Made by a program: the position numbers and the translations under genes
Assembly (NCBI RefSeq): GCF_003236295.1
Contig: NZ_POTW01000003.1
Span: 62,001-126,000, forward strand
Source: Jiangella anatolica
Lineage (GTDB): Bacteria; Actinomycetota; Actinomycetes; Jiangellales; Jiangellaceae
Direction: 5' to 3'
Length of the DNA: 64,000 nucleotides
The notes under the pieces: model-generated
Database searches by the model: none
Told to the model about the DNA's origin: nothing
The model's input: only the letters and a program-made list of their open reading frames with translations
Shown: piece after piece, positions 7,689-18,967 of the stretch
How positions within the stretch are numbered: the stretch's first letter is position 1
How the letters are laid out: the number at the start of each line of letters is the position of its first letter

Positions 7689-9623
7689 GTGCGGATCCGC
7701 TGGGACCTCTCGGGCGTGTGGCAGCTGACCGGCTGGCGGCAGTACGACTGGGAGCGGGCGATCGCGTTCGGCTCCGACGTGACGCCTGACGTGGATCCGG
7801 TCGAGGCGATGGTGCCGGGGAGCGTCCGGCGGGCGCTCGTCGCCGCGGGAGTCGTGCCCGACCCCTACCACGCCCGGCGGTCGCGCGAGTCGGAGTGGCT
7901 CGAACACCGGCACTGGACGTTCAGCCGCCCGCTGTCCGGCGACGTCGGCGCCGAGCTGGAGCGCCACCCCGCCGCCAGGGTCGTCATGAGGGCCGAGGTG
8001 CTCGACCATGCCGGCTCGGTGCTGGCCGGCGACCGCGTCGTGCGCGAGTTCGCCGGCGCGATGACGCCGGTCGAGGTCGACCTGACAGACGCTGTCCGAG
8101 CCGGGGCGACGACCCTCTCGATCGCGTTCACCGAGCCGCCGCAGGGCCTCGGCCAGATCGGCCGCACCAGCCGGATGCGCGCGTGGAAGGCCCGGTTCGG
8201 CTACGGCTGGGACTGGACGCCCCGGATGGTGCAGACCGGCATCGGCGGCCCGGTCACGCTGGAACTGCGCGACGGCACTCCTCTCACCGATCCCGTCGTC
8301 ACCACCGAGTTCGACGAGCGGGACCAGGCCGGTTCGGTGACGGTGCGGGCCGACGTCGGCGCCGCGGTCCGGCTGCGGGTCGCCGTCATGGGGCCCGGCG
8401 CCGGGGTGACCACGACGGTGACCGGTCCGGGTCCGCACCGGGTGCCGGTCGGACGAGTGGAGCCCTGGCTGCTGCGCCCCGCCGGTGGGCAACCCTTCTA
8501 CGACGTGACGGTGACCGTGGACGAGCCCGACGGCGACAGCGTCACGCGCCGGGTGGGGTTCCGGTCGGTGCGCTGGATGGCCGCCGACGGCGCTCCGGCG
8601 GACGCCGAGCCCTGGATCTGCGTCGTCAACGGCTCGCCCACGTTCCTGGCCGGCGTGAACTGGGTGCCGATCCGGCCCGACTACGTCGACGTCACCGAGG
8701 ACGACTACCGCCTGCGGCTCGAGGCGTATCGCGATCTGGGCGTCCGCCTGCTCCGTGTCTGGGGCGGCGCGGCGCTGGAGAGCGAGCACTTCTACGACCT
8801 GTGCGACGAGCTCGGGCTGCTCGTCTGGCAGGAGCTGCCGCTGTCGTCGAGCGCGCTGGACAACACGCCGCCGAGCGACGAGCGGTTCGCCGCCGAGGTC
8901 GCCGAGATCGCCGCGAGCTACGTCCGGCGCCGCGCCCACCATCCGTCGCTGATCATGTGGGACACCGGCAACGAGCTCACCGACGAGGCCGGTCAGGTCC
9001 TCGACGTCGTGCCGTTGAGCGCGGACCATCCGGCGGCCGCTGCCGCGGCGGCAACCTTCGGCGAGCTCGACCCCGCGCGCCGGTTCGTCGTGACCTCTCC
9101 GTCCGGCCCGTCGATCTGGGGCGTGCCCGAGAACGCCGGCAAGGGCGTGCACCACGATGTCCACGGACCGTGGGAGCAGTTTGCCGAGAACGAGCAGCAA
9201 TGGCGGCAGTACTGGGAGTCAGACGACGCGCTGATGCGCAGCGAGGTCGGGGTGTGCGGCGCCAGCCCGCTGGACCTGCTCGCCGAGTTCGGCCTGGTCC
9301 CGGACCAGGCGGCGGAGGCCGGCCGGGCGGGCATCGACGACCTGTGGGCGCACTCGTCCGCGTGGTGGCTGCGGCACGTCGAGCACTGGGACGGCAGCGG
9401 CACGCTCGCGGAGTGGGTGGACCGGAGTCAGCACCGTCAGGCCGACTACCTCGCCGTGGCGGCTCAGCTGACGGCCGACCGCTTCCCGGGCGTCGGCGGC
9501 TTCATCGTCTGGCTCGGGCACGACACGTTTCCCTGCGCGCTGAGCCTCTCGCTGCTCGACTTCCACGGCCGGCCCAAGCCCGCGGCCACCGCGCTCGGCA
9601 AGGTGTTCCGCGGGCTGCCCTGA
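7689..9623 (+). CDS. GH2-family beta-mannosidase-like glycosidase, paralogue
   Basis: 644 residues, colinear with and strongly similar to the GH2 protein at 3334-5265 from MRIRWDLSGVW to the end, with the same sugar-binding, Ig-like and barrel domains. WDTGNELTDE holds the acid/base Glu and LMRSEVGVCGA the nucleophile Glu. It starts at GTG 7689 with GGAGG seven nt upstream. There is no signal peptide. The two copies each have their own promoter and operator and are separated by the hydrolase and regulator, so this is an old duplication rather than a fresh tandem one; different linkage or chain-length preference is plausible but not shown. Confidence 0.85.
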   Translation: MRIRWDLSGVWQLTGWRQYDWERAIAFGSDVTPDVDPVEAMVPGSVRRALVAAGVVPDPYHARRSRESEWLEHRHWTFSRPLSGDVGAELERHPAARVVMRAEVLDHAGSVLAGDRVVREFAGAMTPVEVDLTDAVRAGATTLSIAFTEPPQGLGQIGRTSRMRAWKARFGYGWDWTPRMVQTGIGGPVTLELRDGTPLTDPVVTTEFDERDQAGSVTVRADVGAAVRLRVAVMGPGAGVTTTVTGPGPHRVPVGRVEPWLLRPAGGQPFYDVTVTVDEPDGDSVTRRVGFRSVRWMAADGAPADAEPWICVVNGSPTFLAGVNWVPIRPDYVDVTEDDYRLRLEAYRDLGVRLLRVWGGAALESEHFYDLCDELGLLVWQELPLSSSALDNTPPSDERFAAEVAEIAASYVRRRAHHPSLIMWDTGNELTDEAGQVLDVVPLSADHPAAAAAAATFGELDPARRFVVTSPSGPSIWGVPENAGKGVHHDVHGPWEQFAENEQQWRQYWESDDALMRSEVGVCGASPLDLLAEFGLVPDQAAEAGRAGIDDLWAHSSAWWLRHVEHWDGSGTLAEWVDRSQHRQADYLAVAAQLTADRFPGVGGFIVWLGHDTFPCALSLSLLDFHGRPKPAATALGKVFRGLP

Positions 9624-9639
9624 TCGGGTACGGTGGCCA

Positions 9640-9651
9640 GACAACGTTATC
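9640..9651 (+). promoter_or_regulatory. LacI-family operator before the isomerase gene
   Basis: GACAACGTTATC, 20 nt before the ATG, starting 11 nt after the start of a -10-like TACGGT (9629-9634). Confidence 0.8.
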
Positions 9652-9671
9652 CCGGCCAGGTTGGAGCCTCG

Positions 9672-10682
9672 ATGGATCTCGTCCCGCTCGACGCCAACCT
9701 GCCACCCGGCCTCCTCTATCGCGGCGGTGCGAAGATCGCGGCGTTCCGCGGGCTCGACCATCACGCCGACGACCGGCCGCAGGACTGGATCGCCTCGACG
9801 GTCGCGGCGTCCGGCGGGACGTCGGCCGGTCTCACCATGCTGGCGCCGGGCCGGTCGCTGGCCGACGAGATCGCCGCGGACCCCGCCGGCTGGCTCGGCG
9901 CCGAGCACGTCGAGCGCGCGGGCGCCGACCCGAAGCTGCTGGTGAAGCTGCTGGACGCCGGCCAGCGACTGCCCGTGCACGTCCACCCGGACGACGCGTT
10001 CGCCAGGGACGTCATCGGCCGGCCGTGCGGCAAGACCGAGGCGTGGTTCATGCTGGAACCAGGGACGGTCCACGTCGGCTTCAGCCGGCCGGTCGAGGCG
10101 GCGGAGCTGGCCGCCTGGGTCGAGGCCCAGGACGTCGAGGCGATGCTCGGCGCGCTGAACCAGGTGAAGGTGCCGGCCGGTGCGACCGTCGTCGTGCCGG
10201 CCGGCCTGCCGCACGTCATCGGCGAGGGCGCCTTCCTCGTGGAGCTCCAGCAGGCCAGCGACGTGTCGATCTTCATGGAGTGGCAGGAGTTCGCGGCCGG
10301 CGATCCCGGCGTCGGGCACCTCGGGCTCGGGTTCGACGCGGCACTGCGGGCGGTCGACCGCGACGCCTGGGACGCGCCACGGCTGGACGGTCTGATCACC
10401 CAACCCGGCGGTGACGATACGGGAGTGCGGAACGTGCTCTCCCCGGCGGCCGACCCGTTCTTCCGCCTGCAGCGCGTCGTCGCCGAGGCCGGACGCCCGT
10501 GCCGGCTGGAGGCCGGCTACAGCGTGCTCGTCGTCCTGTCCGGAACGGCCGAGTTGAGCAGCGCGTCGGGCGAGTCGGCGCAGGTGCGGGCCGGCGACAC
10601 CGCCGTGGTCGCCCATCGAGCCGGGGCGCTCACCGTCGACGGCGACGTGACGCTGCTGCGGTGCCGGCCGCCGCGGCCCTGA
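9672..10682 (+). CDS. Class I mannose-6-phosphate isomerase-like protein
   Basis: 336 residues of the type I phosphomannose isomerase cupin fold. PVHVHPDDAFA carries the first metal-ligand His pair, CGKTEAWFML the Glu, and VVPAGLPHVIGEG the last His; these bind Zn in the family. It would interconvert mannose-6-phosphate and fructose-6-phosphate in the cytoplasm, the step that brings mannose released by the two GH2 enzymes into glycolysis once a kinase has acted. The start ATG follows TTGGAG. It is monocistronic under the LacI operator and lies 193 nt before the transporter operon, which has its own promoter. Non-phosphorylated sugar isomerases share this fold, so the substrate is inferred. 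Confidence 0.82.
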   Translation: MDLVPLDANLPPGLLYRGGAKIAAFRGLDHHADDRPQDWIASTVAASGGTSAGLTMLAPGRSLADEIAADPAGWLGAEHVERAGADPKLLVKLLDAGQRLPVHVHPDDAFARDVIGRPCGKTEAWFMLEPGTVHVGFSRPVEAAELAAWVEAQDVEAMLGALNQVKVPAGATVVVPAGLPHVIGEGAFLVELQQASDVSIFMEWQEFAAGDPGVGHLGLGFDAALRAVDRDAWDAPRLDGLITQPGGDDTGVRNVLSPAADPFFRLQRVVAEAGRPCRLEAGYSVLVVLSGTAELSSASGESAQVRAGDTAVVAHRAGALTVDGDVTLLRCRPPRP

Positions 10683-10776
10683 GCCCATGGCCCACCACGA
10701 GGCGCCTCGTCACGGCCGGGACCGGGAGGACTCGCGAAGGCCGGCCGTCACGGTCCGGTTACGGATATCCGGGGTC

Positions 10777-10805
10777 TTGTCTCGCCGAAACCGCGCTGTT
10801 AGGGT
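10777..10805 (+). promoter_or_regulatory. Promoter of the family-5 ABC transporter operon
   Basis: TTGTCT (10777-10782), 17-nt spacer, TAGGGT (10800-10805), followed at once by the LacI operator. The first gene starts 70 nt further on. Confidence 0.65.
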
Positions 10806-10811
10806 GAGCGA

Positions 10812-10823
10812 GACAACGTTATC
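10812..10823 (+). promoter_or_regulatory. LacI-family operator before the ABC transporter operon
   Basis: GACAACGTTATC starting 12 nt after the start of the -10 hexamer, that is, over the expected transcription start. It is the seventh operator copy in the window. Confidence 0.8.
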
Positions 10824-10875
10824 CCGGCCGTGGGCGCAAGGCTTTCCTCAGGACAGAGCGGTTCGTGGAGGACAC

Positions 10876-12567
10876 ATGCAACGTCGCACGTGGAAGTCCC
10901 TCAAACCCGCTGCCGCAGTGGTCGTCGCCGTGACGACGCTGCTGGCCGCCGGCTGCACGGGTGGCGGCGAGTCAGGCGACGACGGGAACGGCGAAGCGGC
11001 CTCGGCCGAGGCGCCGCCGCTGGTCGCCGGAGCGCCGTCCGGGCCGATCACGAACAACAACAACCCGTACGTCAACACGTCGGCCGCGACAGTTCTGGGT
11101 TACTCGAAGGTCATCTTCGAGCCGCTGGCCCAGACCAACGCGGTGGACCCGACGGCCGAGCCCACGCCGTGGCTGGCGACCGAGTGGGAGTGGGCCGGCA
11201 ACTTCACCAGCCTCACCGTGACGATGCGCGACGGCGTGCAGTGGACGGACGGCGAGCCCGCCACCGCGGCCGACATCGCGTTCACGTTCGGCATGTTCAA
11301 GGACCACCCGGCGCTGAACACCCTGGCCCTGCCCGTGGCCTCGGCCACAGCCGACGGCGCGACCGCGACCATTACGTTCGCCACCTCGCAGTTCGTCAAC
11401 CAGGACAAGGTGCTGCAGGCGCTGATCGTCCCCGAGCACCTGTGGAGCACATTGCCCGACCCGGCGAAGGACACCATCGAGAACCCGGTCGGCACCGGCC
11501 CGTACACGCTCACGTCGTGGACGCAGCAGGCCGTCACCGTCGACCGCAACGAGGACTACTGGGGCGGCACGCCGGCGGTGCCGCAGATCCGCTACGTCCC
11601 CTACAACGACGGCAACGCGCTGATCACGGCCCTGGGCGAGGGCGAGGTGCAATGGACCGGGGTGGCCATTCCCGATCCGGAGGCCCAGTACCTGGGCAAG
11701 GACCCCGACAACCGCATGTGGTTCCCGTCCGGCCTGCCCGCCCGCACGCTGTTCTTCAACACCGCCGAAGGGCCGTTCAGTAACGCGGCGCTGCGCCAGG
11801 CGACAGACATGGTGATCGACCGCGAGCGCATCATCGCCGAGGCGTACAACAACGAGGGCGCCGCCATCGCCAGCCCGACCGGCATCGCCGAGCCGGCCGG
11901 TGCGGAGTTCATCGCGGCGAAGTACCAGGGCGAGAAGCACGAGGTCGACGTCGAAGGTGCGCGCGAGGTGCTCACCGACGCCGGCTACACCTACGTCGAC
12001 GATCAACTGCACGACCCCGACGGCGAGCCGGTGACGGTGACCCTCACCGACCCGACGGCGTTCAACCAGATGCTGACCGCGCTGCAGATCATCAGCCAGC
12101 AGCTGGCCGAGATCGGCGTGACCGCGACGGTGGAGCCGCAGGACGCCACCGCCTGGCAGACGTCGGTGGCCCAGGGCGACTTCGACGCGACGTTCAGCTG
12201 GACCGAGGTCGGCAGCACGCCGTACAGCCTGTACCGGACGTTCATGGACGGCGACGCGCTACAGCCCATCGGCACCCCGGCCACGGCCAACTTCGGGCGG
12301 TTCGACAACGCCGAAGCAGCCGAGGCGCTGCGGACCTACGCCACCACCGAGGACGAGGCGGTCCGTGCCGACGCCCTCGCCACGCTGCAGGACATCCAGG
12401 TGAGCGAGGTCCCGGCGATCCCGATGGCGGCGGCGCCGTTCGGCTCGGAGTTCAGCGTCAAGCACTACGTGGGCTGGCCGGACGAGAACGATCCGTACGC
12501 CAATCCACAGCCGCACGGCACCAACGCCGCCATGATCCTCATGAACCTCGAGCTCGCCGGTTCATGA
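10876..12567 (+). CDS. Family-5 ABC transporter substrate-binding lipoprotein
   Basis: 563 residues. ATG 10876 follows GTGGAGGAC; the signal peptide ends in the lipobox LLAAGC, so the mature protein is lipid-anchored outside the membrane. The body is SBP_bac_5 (oligopeptide/nickel type): EPLAQTN near the N-terminus, [16 protein letters not shown] and [10 protein letters not shown] in the middle. Family-5 proteins bind peptides but also oligosaccharides, including beta-mannosides in Thermotoga. Given the shared operator with GH2 and isomerase genes, a short mannoside or other glycan ligand is inferred. The stop overlaps the ATPase start by 4 nt (ATGA). Confidence 0.88.
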   Translation: MQRRTWKSLKPAAAVVVAVTTLLAAGCTGGGESGDDGNGEAASAEAPPLVAGAPSGPITNNNNPYVNTSAATVLGYSKVIFEPLAQTNAVDPTAEPTPWLATEWEWAGNFTSLTVTMRDGVQWTDGEPATAADIAFTFGMFKDHPALNTLALPVASATADGATATITFATSQFVNQDKVLQALIVPEHLWSTLPDPAKDTIENPVGTGPYTLTSWTQQAVTVDRNEDYWGGTPAVPQIRYVPYNDGNALITALGEGEVQWTGVAIPDPEAQYLGKDPDNRMWFPSGLPARTLFFNTAEGPFSNAALRQATDMVIDRERIIAEAYNNEGAAIASPTGIAEPAGAEFIAAKYQGEKHEVDVEGAREVLTDAGYTYVDDQLHDPDGEPVTVTLTDPTAFNQMLTALQIISQQLAEIGVTATVEPQDATAWQTSVAQGDFDATFSWTEVGSTPYSLYRTFMDGDALQPIGTPATANFGRFDNAEAAEALRTYATTEDEAVRADALATLQDIQVSEVPAIPMAAAPFGSEFSVKHYVGWPDENDPYANPQPHGTNAAMILMNLELAGS

Positions 12568-13388
12568 CGGAGTCCCCTGCCGCCGGTCCGGCCGCGCCGC
12601 TGCGGGCCGAGGCGCTCACCCGGGTCTACGGCTCGGGCGCGCTCGGCTCGCGGCACGCGGTCCACGCGGTCGCCGGCGTCGACCTGACACTCGGCGCCGG
12701 CGAGATCGTGGCGCTGGTGGGGGAGTCGGGGTCGGGCAAGTCGACGGTCGCTCGCCTGCTGGCCGGCCTCGAACGTCCGACGTCGGGCCGGGTGCTGCTG
12801 CACGGCGCCGAGGTGGGCACACTGCGGGGCCGGGCGTTCCGCCGGTACACCCGGCAGGTGCAGCTGATCTTCCAGGACCCGTTCGCGTCGCTGAACCCCG
12901 TCCACACGGTGCGGTACGTCCTGCGCCGGTCGTTGGCGATCCACCGTCCGCAGCTTCGAGGCGCGGCCCGCGACGACGCGGTGCGCGGCCTGCTCGAGCG
13001 CGTCCGTCTCACACCGGTGGACCGGTTCCTGCGCGCGTTCCCGCACGAGCTGTCCGGCGGCCAGCGCCAGCGCGTCGCGATCGCCCGGGCGCTCGGCGCG
13101 GAACCGGCCGTGCTGCTCGCCGACGAGCCGGTGTCGATGCTGGACGTGTCGCTCCGGCTCGGTGTCCTCGATCTGCTCCGCGACCTGCGGGACACGATGG
13201 GCATCGCGATCCTCTACATCACCCACGACATCGCGTCGGCGCGGTACTTCGCCGACCGGATCCTGGTCATGTACCAGGGGCAGGTGGTCGAGAGCGGCGA
13301 CAGCGAGTCAGTGACCCAGCGGCCGGAGCATCCCTACACACGGCTGCTGATCGACTCCGCGCCCGACCCCGAGCGGGTGGTGCGCTGA
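12564..13388 (+). CDS. ABC transporter ATP-binding protein (OppF/DppF type)
   Basis: 274 residues. Walker [11 protein letters not shown]-loop in [13 protein letters not shown], signature [15 protein letters not shown], Walker B VLLADEP and switch His in ITHD. The C-terminal [12 protein letters not shown] is the start of the oligopeptide-type extension, but the protein stops there and lacks the Cys-rich tail of its partner at 15388. It powers the transporter formed with the two permeases downstream. Its ATG overlaps the stop of the binding-protein gene. Confidence 0.9.
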   Translation: MTESPAAGPAAPLRAEALTRVYGSGALGSRHAVHAVAGVDLTLGAGEIVALVGESGSGKSTVARLLAGLERPTSGRVLLHGAEVGTLRGRAFRRYTRQVQLIFQDPFASLNPVHTVRYVLRRSLAIHRPQLRGAARDDAVRGLLERVRLTPVDRFLRAFPHELSGGQRQRVAIARALGAEPAVLLADEPVSMLDVSLRLGVLDLLRDLRDTMGIAILYITHDIASARYFADRILVMYQGQVVESGDSESVTQRPEHPYTRLLIDSAPDPERVVR

Positions 13389-14374
13389 TGCCGTTCCTCC
13401 TCCGCCGCCTCGCGTTCTACGCGGTGACCGCGTGGGCGGCGCTCACCATCAACTTCGTCATCCCGCGGCTCATGCCCGGCGATCCGGTGCAGGCGCTCAT
13501 CGCCCGGTTTCAGGCCACCGGCCAGGTGTCGCCCGAGCAGACCGAGTCGCTGCGGATCCTGTTCGGCCTGGACCAGGACGTCTCGCTGTGGACGCAGTAC
13601 TGGCAGTACTGGGCGCAGGTCCTGGGCGGCGACCTGGGTCTGTCGTTCACCTACTTCCCGACGCCGGTCAGCGAGGTGATCCGGCAGACCCTGCCGTGGA
13701 CGCTGATCCTCGTCGGGCTGGCGACGCTGATCAGCTTCGTCATCGGGACGTCGGCGGGCATGGTGGCCGGCTGGCGGCGCGGCTCGCTGATCGACGGGCT
13801 GTTGCCGCTGGCCACGTTCTTCGCGGCGGTCCCGTACTTCTGGCTCGGCCTCATCGCCATCGCGCTGTTCGCGGTCACGTTCCCGGTGTTCCCGACCTCG
13901 GGCGGCTACGACGTCGGGCTCACGCCGGGCTGGTCAGCGGACTTCGTCGGCTCGGCGGTGTACCACGGGATGCTGCCGGCGCTGACGATCGTCGTCAGCT
14001 CGCTCGCGCCGTGGATCCTCGGCATGCGCAACATGATGGTGACGGTCGCGAGCGAGGACTACGTCACGGTCGCGCATGCCAAGGGGCTGCCGGCGCGACG
14101 CGTGATGATGAGCTACGCCGCCCGCAACGCGATTCTGCCGAGCGTGTCCACCCTGGCACTGTCGCTGGGCTTCGTCGTCGGCGGATCGCTGGTGACCGAG
14201 ATGGTCTTCAACTACCCGGGCATCGGGCTCGCGCTGTTCCAGTCCATCAACGCGCAGGACTACCCGCTGATGCAGGCGATCTTCCTCATCCTGACGCTCG
14301 CGGTGCTGGCCGCGAACCTCGTCGCCGACGTCGCGTTCGTCCTGCTCGACCCGCGCATCAGGAGGGCGACGTGA
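13388..14374 (+). CDS. ABC transporter permease (DppB/OppB type)
   Basis: 328 residues with six predicted membrane segments, starting [13 protein letters not shown]. The cytoplasmic coupling loop is seen as [24 protein letters not shown], and the C-terminal [10 protein letters not shown] motif is typical of DppB permeases. Its start overlaps the last base of the ATPase stop codon, so translation is coupled. It is one half of the membrane channel for the family-5 importer. Confidence 0.9.
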   Translation: MPFLLRRLAFYAVTAWAALTINFVIPRLMPGDPVQALIARFQATGQVSPEQTESLRILFGLDQDVSLWTQYWQYWAQVLGGDLGLSFTYFPTPVSEVIRQTLPWTLILVGLATLISFVIGTSAGMVAGWRRGSLIDGLLPLATFFAAVPYFWLGLIAIALFAVTFPVFPTSGGYDVGLTPGWSADFVGSAVYHGMLPALTIVVSSLAPWILGMRNMMVTVASEDYVTVAHAKGLPARRVMMSYAARNAILPSVSTLALSLGFVVGGSLVTEMVFNYPGIGLALFQSINAQDYPLMQAIFLILTLAVLAANLVADVAFVLLDPRIRRAT

Positions 14375-15387
14375 CGATCCTCGGCACCGACACGGCGGTG
14401 GCCGACGCCTCGCCGGCGCCGGCCGCCGTCCGCAGCCCCCGGCGCATCGGCAGGAGGCTGCTGGCCAACGCCAAGGTCCGGATCGGCCTGACCATCGTGG
14501 CGGTGTTCTGGCTGCTGGCGATCGTCGGCGCGTGGCTGGCCCCGCATGACCCCAACGAGCTCTCGCCGGACACGCTGCAGGGTCCGTCCGCCGGCCACTG
14601 GCTGGGCACGACCACGACCGGGCAGGACATCGCCTCTCAACTGCTCGCCGGCACACGGCCGGTGATGCTGGTCGCGTTCGGGTCCGGGGCCATCGCCACC
14701 GTGATCGCGATGGTCGTGGGCGTCGCCGGCGGCTTCCTCTCCGGCTGGGCCGAAGAGGTGCTCTCCATGCTGACCAACATCTTCCTGGTGCTGCCGGCCG
14801 TGCCGCTGATGATCATCGTGGCCAGCCAGCTGCCGCAAGTGGGGTCGTGGGCCGTCGCGTTGGTCATCGCCCTGACGGGGTGGGCCTGGGGCGCGCGGAT
14901 CCTGCGGGCTCAGACGCTGTCGCTGCGCGCGCGTGACTTCGTGCAGGCCGCCCGGGCGAACGGGGAGTCGACCCGCCGGATCGTCTTCTTCGAGATCATC
15001 CCCAACCTCGCGACCGTCATCGCGACGAGCTTGGTGATGACGACGCTGTTCGCGCTGCTCGCGGTGGTGACGCTGTCGTTCATCGGCGTGACCTCGCTGA
15101 GCGACTGGAACTGGGGCACCGTCCTCTACTGGGCGCAGACGCAGCAGGCATTGCAGCGCGGGCTGTGGTGGTGGTTCATTCCCCCCGGCCTGTGCATCGC
15201 GATCCTGGGCATGGCGCTGGCACTGATCAACTTCGGCATCGACGAGTACGCCAACCCGCGGTTGCGCATCGGCTCCGTGGGCGCGGCGCGGCTGCGCCGT
15301 CAGGGCATCCGCCCGCGGGTGGGCTTCACTCCGGTGCGCCGGACGGCGCCGGCGCGCGACCCGCTGGACGAGAGGAGGGCGGGGTAG
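14371..15387 (+). CDS. ABC transporter permease (DppC/OppC type)
   Basis: 338 residues starting at GTG 14371, overlapping the previous stop by 4 nt (GTGA). N-terminal cytoplasmic segment, then [20 protein letters not shown] as the first membrane helix and the OppC-type [18 protein letters not shown] motif. The coupling loop is [24 protein letters not shown] larger in-frame reading begins at 13432, but it runs through the preceding permease in another frame and is not real. Confidence 0.9.
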   Translation: MTILGTDTAVADASPAPAAVRSPRRIGRRLLANAKVRIGLTIVAVFWLLAIVGAWLAPHDPNELSPDTLQGPSAGHWLGTTTTGQDIASQLLAGTRPVMLVAFGSGAIATVIAMVVGVAGGFLSGWAEEVLSMLTNIFLVLPAVPLMIIVASQLPQVGSWAVALVIALTGWAWGARILRAQTLSLRARDFVQAARANGESTRRIVFFEIIPNLATVIATSLVMTTLFALLAVVTLSFIGVTSLSDWNWGTVLYWAQTQQALQRGLWWWFIPPGLCIAILGMALALINFGIDEYANPRLRIGSVGAARLRRQGIRPRVGFTPVRRTAPARDPLDERRAG

Positions 15388-16443
15388 GTGGTCACCGATC
15401 CGATCCTGGAGATCCGGGACCTGCGCGTGGACTACGGCTACGGCGCCGACGCGGTCACGGCGCTGTCCGGCGTGTCGCTGACGCTGCACCGGGGCGAGAT
15501 CCTCGGCATCGCCGGCGAGTCCGGCTGCGGGAAGTCGACGCTGGCCTACGCGGCGACCCGGCTGCTGCCGCCGCCGGGACTCGTCACCGGCGGGGCGGTA
15601 CTCCTGCACGGCGCACCGGGCACACCGCCGGTCGACCTCCTGAGCCTGCCCGACGCCGCGCTGCGGAGCCGCCGTTGGAGGGACGTCGCCGTCGTCTTCC
15701 AGGGCGCTCTGAGCTCGCTGAACCCGGTCCACCGGATCAGGACCCAGCTGACGGACGCGATCGCCGCGCACGACCCGTCGTCCACCCGCAGGTCACGGCT
15801 CGATCGCGCGCGCGAGCTGCTGGCCATGGTGAAGCTCCCGGAGGACCGGCTCTCGGCGTATCCGCACCAGCTGTCCGGCGGCATGCGGCAGCGGGTGATG
15901 ATCGCCATGGCGCTGGCCCTCGAGCCGCAGGTGCTGATCCTCGACGAGCCGACGACCGCGCTCGACGTGGTCGTGCAGAAGCAGATCGTCGAACAGCTGC
16001 TGGAGCTGCGCGAGCGGCTGGGCTTCTCTGTCGTCTTCATCACCCACGACGTCTCGCTGCTCATCTCCTACGCGGACCGGATCGCGGTGATGTACGCCGG
16101 CGAGGTCGTCGAGGTCGCGGACGCCGAGAGCATCTACCGCGAGCCACGGCATCCGTACACGCACGCCCTGCTGAACTCGTTCCCGCCGCTGCAGGGTCCG
16201 CGCCGCGTGGTCACCGGCATCGGCGGCGCGCCGCCGGACCTGGCCGCGCTGCCGCCGGGCTGCCGGTTCCACCCGCGGTGCCCCTACCGGATGCCGGCCT
16301 GCGCCGAGCGGCACCCGGGGCTCGTCGCGAGCCCCTATCCCGGCGACGACGGACGCACGGTCGCCTGCCTGCTGCACGGCACGGACGACACGACGGCGGT
16401 TCCGGCCGCGCTGGCGCCCCGAACCCGGTCCCGGTCGGCATAG
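15388..16443 (+). CDS. ABC transporter ATP-binding protein (OppD/DppD type)
   Basis: 351 residues, GTG start immediately after the permease stop. Walker A AGESGCGKST, Q-loop VVFQGALSSLNPVHRI, signature LSGGMRQRVMIAMAL, Walker B VLILDEPTTALD, switch FITHD. The C-terminal oligopeptide/dipeptide extension is complete, with the CRFHPRCPYRMPAC cysteine motif that binds an Fe-S cluster in relatives. Together with the ATPase at 12564 it forms the heterodimeric motor of the importer. Confidence 0.92.
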   Translation: MVTDPILEIRDLRVDYGYGADAVTALSGVSLTLHRGEILGIAGESGCGKSTLAYAATRLLPPPGLVTGGAVLLHGAPGTPPVDLLSLPDAALRSRRWRDVAVVFQGALSSLNPVHRIRTQLTDAIAAHDPSSTRRSRLDRARELLAMVKLPEDRLSAYPHQLSGGMRQRVMIAMALALEPQVLILDEPTTALDVVVQKQIVEQLLELRERLGFSVVFITHDVSLLISYADRIAVMYAGEVVEVADAESIYREPRHPYTHALLNSFPPLQGPRRVVTGIGGAPPDLAALPPGCRFHPRCPYRMPACAERHPGLVASPYPGDDGRTVACLLHGTDDTTAVPAALAPRTRSRSA

Positions 16444-16479
16444 CCGCCGTCATCCAACGACGACGAGGAGGTCAGCACG

Positions 16480-18096
<1,617 letters not shown>

Positions 18097-18100
18097 CCGG

Positions 18101-18895
18101 TCAGTCCAGCGCCACGCTGGTGGTGGCCAGCAGGCCGCCGTCGACACGCAGCTCGGTCCCTGTGATGAAGCTGGCGCGGTCGCTGGCGAGGAACGCGATC
18201 GCCTCGGCGACCTCCCGGGGCCGGGCCACGCGACCCAGCGGGTGCATGCGTCCCCATCGGCCGAGCACCGCGTCGATCGCCTCGGGAGTGCCGTCGGAGT
18301 GCCCGGCTGCCGACGCCCTGAGCATCGGAGTGTCGACCGACCCGGGGCAGACCGCGTTGGCCCGGATGCCGTACGGCGCCTCGTCGACGGCGATCGAGCG
18401 GGCCAGGGCGTTCAGCCCGGCCTTGCTGGACGTGTACGCCGCGACCGTCGTCTGGGCGATGGTCGCCTGCACGGACGACACGAGCACGATCGCGCCGCCG
18501 CGGGTGCGCAGCCGGGGGATGGCCGCCTTGGCAGCGAGGAAGGCGCCCTTGAGGTTGGTGTCCAGCGTCCGGTCCCAGAGGCCGACGGCCGTGTCGGCGA
18601 CCGCGCCGTAGGTCTGCACGCCGGCCGACGCGACCAGCACGTCGACGGTGCCGAACCACTCGGCCGCACGGGCCATCAGGTCGTGCATGTCCTGCTCCGA
18701 GGTGACGTCCGCGGCCACGCCGGCGACCCGGTGGCCGAGTGCGGCGAGCCGTTCCTCCGCGGCGTTCACCTCGCTCGGTTCGATGCCGCAGAACACGACC
18801 CGAGCGCCACGCTCGGCCAGCAGCTCGACGGCGGCCAGCCCGATGCCACTGCTGCCGCCCGTGACGACGGCGACCACGTCCTCGAACTCGGACAC
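18101..18895 (-). CDS. SDR-family oxidoreductase
   Basis: 264 residues. VTGGSSGIGLA binds the cofactor, ASAGV replaces NNAGV, catalytic Ser in LVSSVQA and YTSSK with Tyr and Lys; the C-terminus GTELRVDGGL is classical. The start GTG at 18895 lies 5 nt after GGAAGGAG; the much longer open frame upstream is antisense to the GntR gene. It is divergent from the GntR operon across a strong palindrome, so it probably belongs to the same sugar-acid regulon. Its 3' end is 4 nt from the convergent acyl-CoA ligase stop, leaving no room for a terminator between them. Confidence 0.87.
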   Translation of the reverse strand: MSEFEDVVAVVTGGSSGIGLAAVELLAERGARVVFCGIEPSEVNAAEERLAALGHRVAGVAADVTSEQDMHDLMARAAEWFGTVDVLVASAGVQTYGAVADTAVGLWDRTLDTNLKGAFLAAKAAIPRLRTRGGAIVLVSSVQATIAQTTVAAYTSSKAGLNALARSIAVDEAPYGIRANAVCPGSVDTPMLRASAAGHSDGTPEAIDAVLGRWGRMHPLGRVARPREVAEAIAFLASDRASFITGTELRVDGGLLATTSVALD

Positions 18896-18935
18896 GCGCA
18901 CTCCTTCCGACGGATCGGAGATCGCAGTCTTGCAG

Positions 18936-18965
18936 CGCGGGATACTTGTATGCAAGTATCCCGCG
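18936..18965. promoter_or_regulatory. Palindromic operator of the GntR/FCD regulator
   Basis: Perfect 13-bp arms CGCGGGATACTTG (18936-18948) and its complement (18953-18965) around TATG. The inner ATACTTG-CAAGTAT resembles known FadR/FCD-family sites. It lies between the divergent SDR and GntR genes and ends 2 nt before the GntR ATG, so it should control both directions. Confidence 0.8.
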
Positions 18966-18967
18966 GC

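Noticed and set aside
6447-9200. 917-residue minus-strand frame opposite LacI and GH2
   Set aside because: High-GC shadow frame; both plus-strand genes are certain.
13432-15387. 651-residue frame covering both permease regions
   Set aside because: The first 313 residues are out of frame with the DppB permease; the DppC gene starts at GTG 14371.
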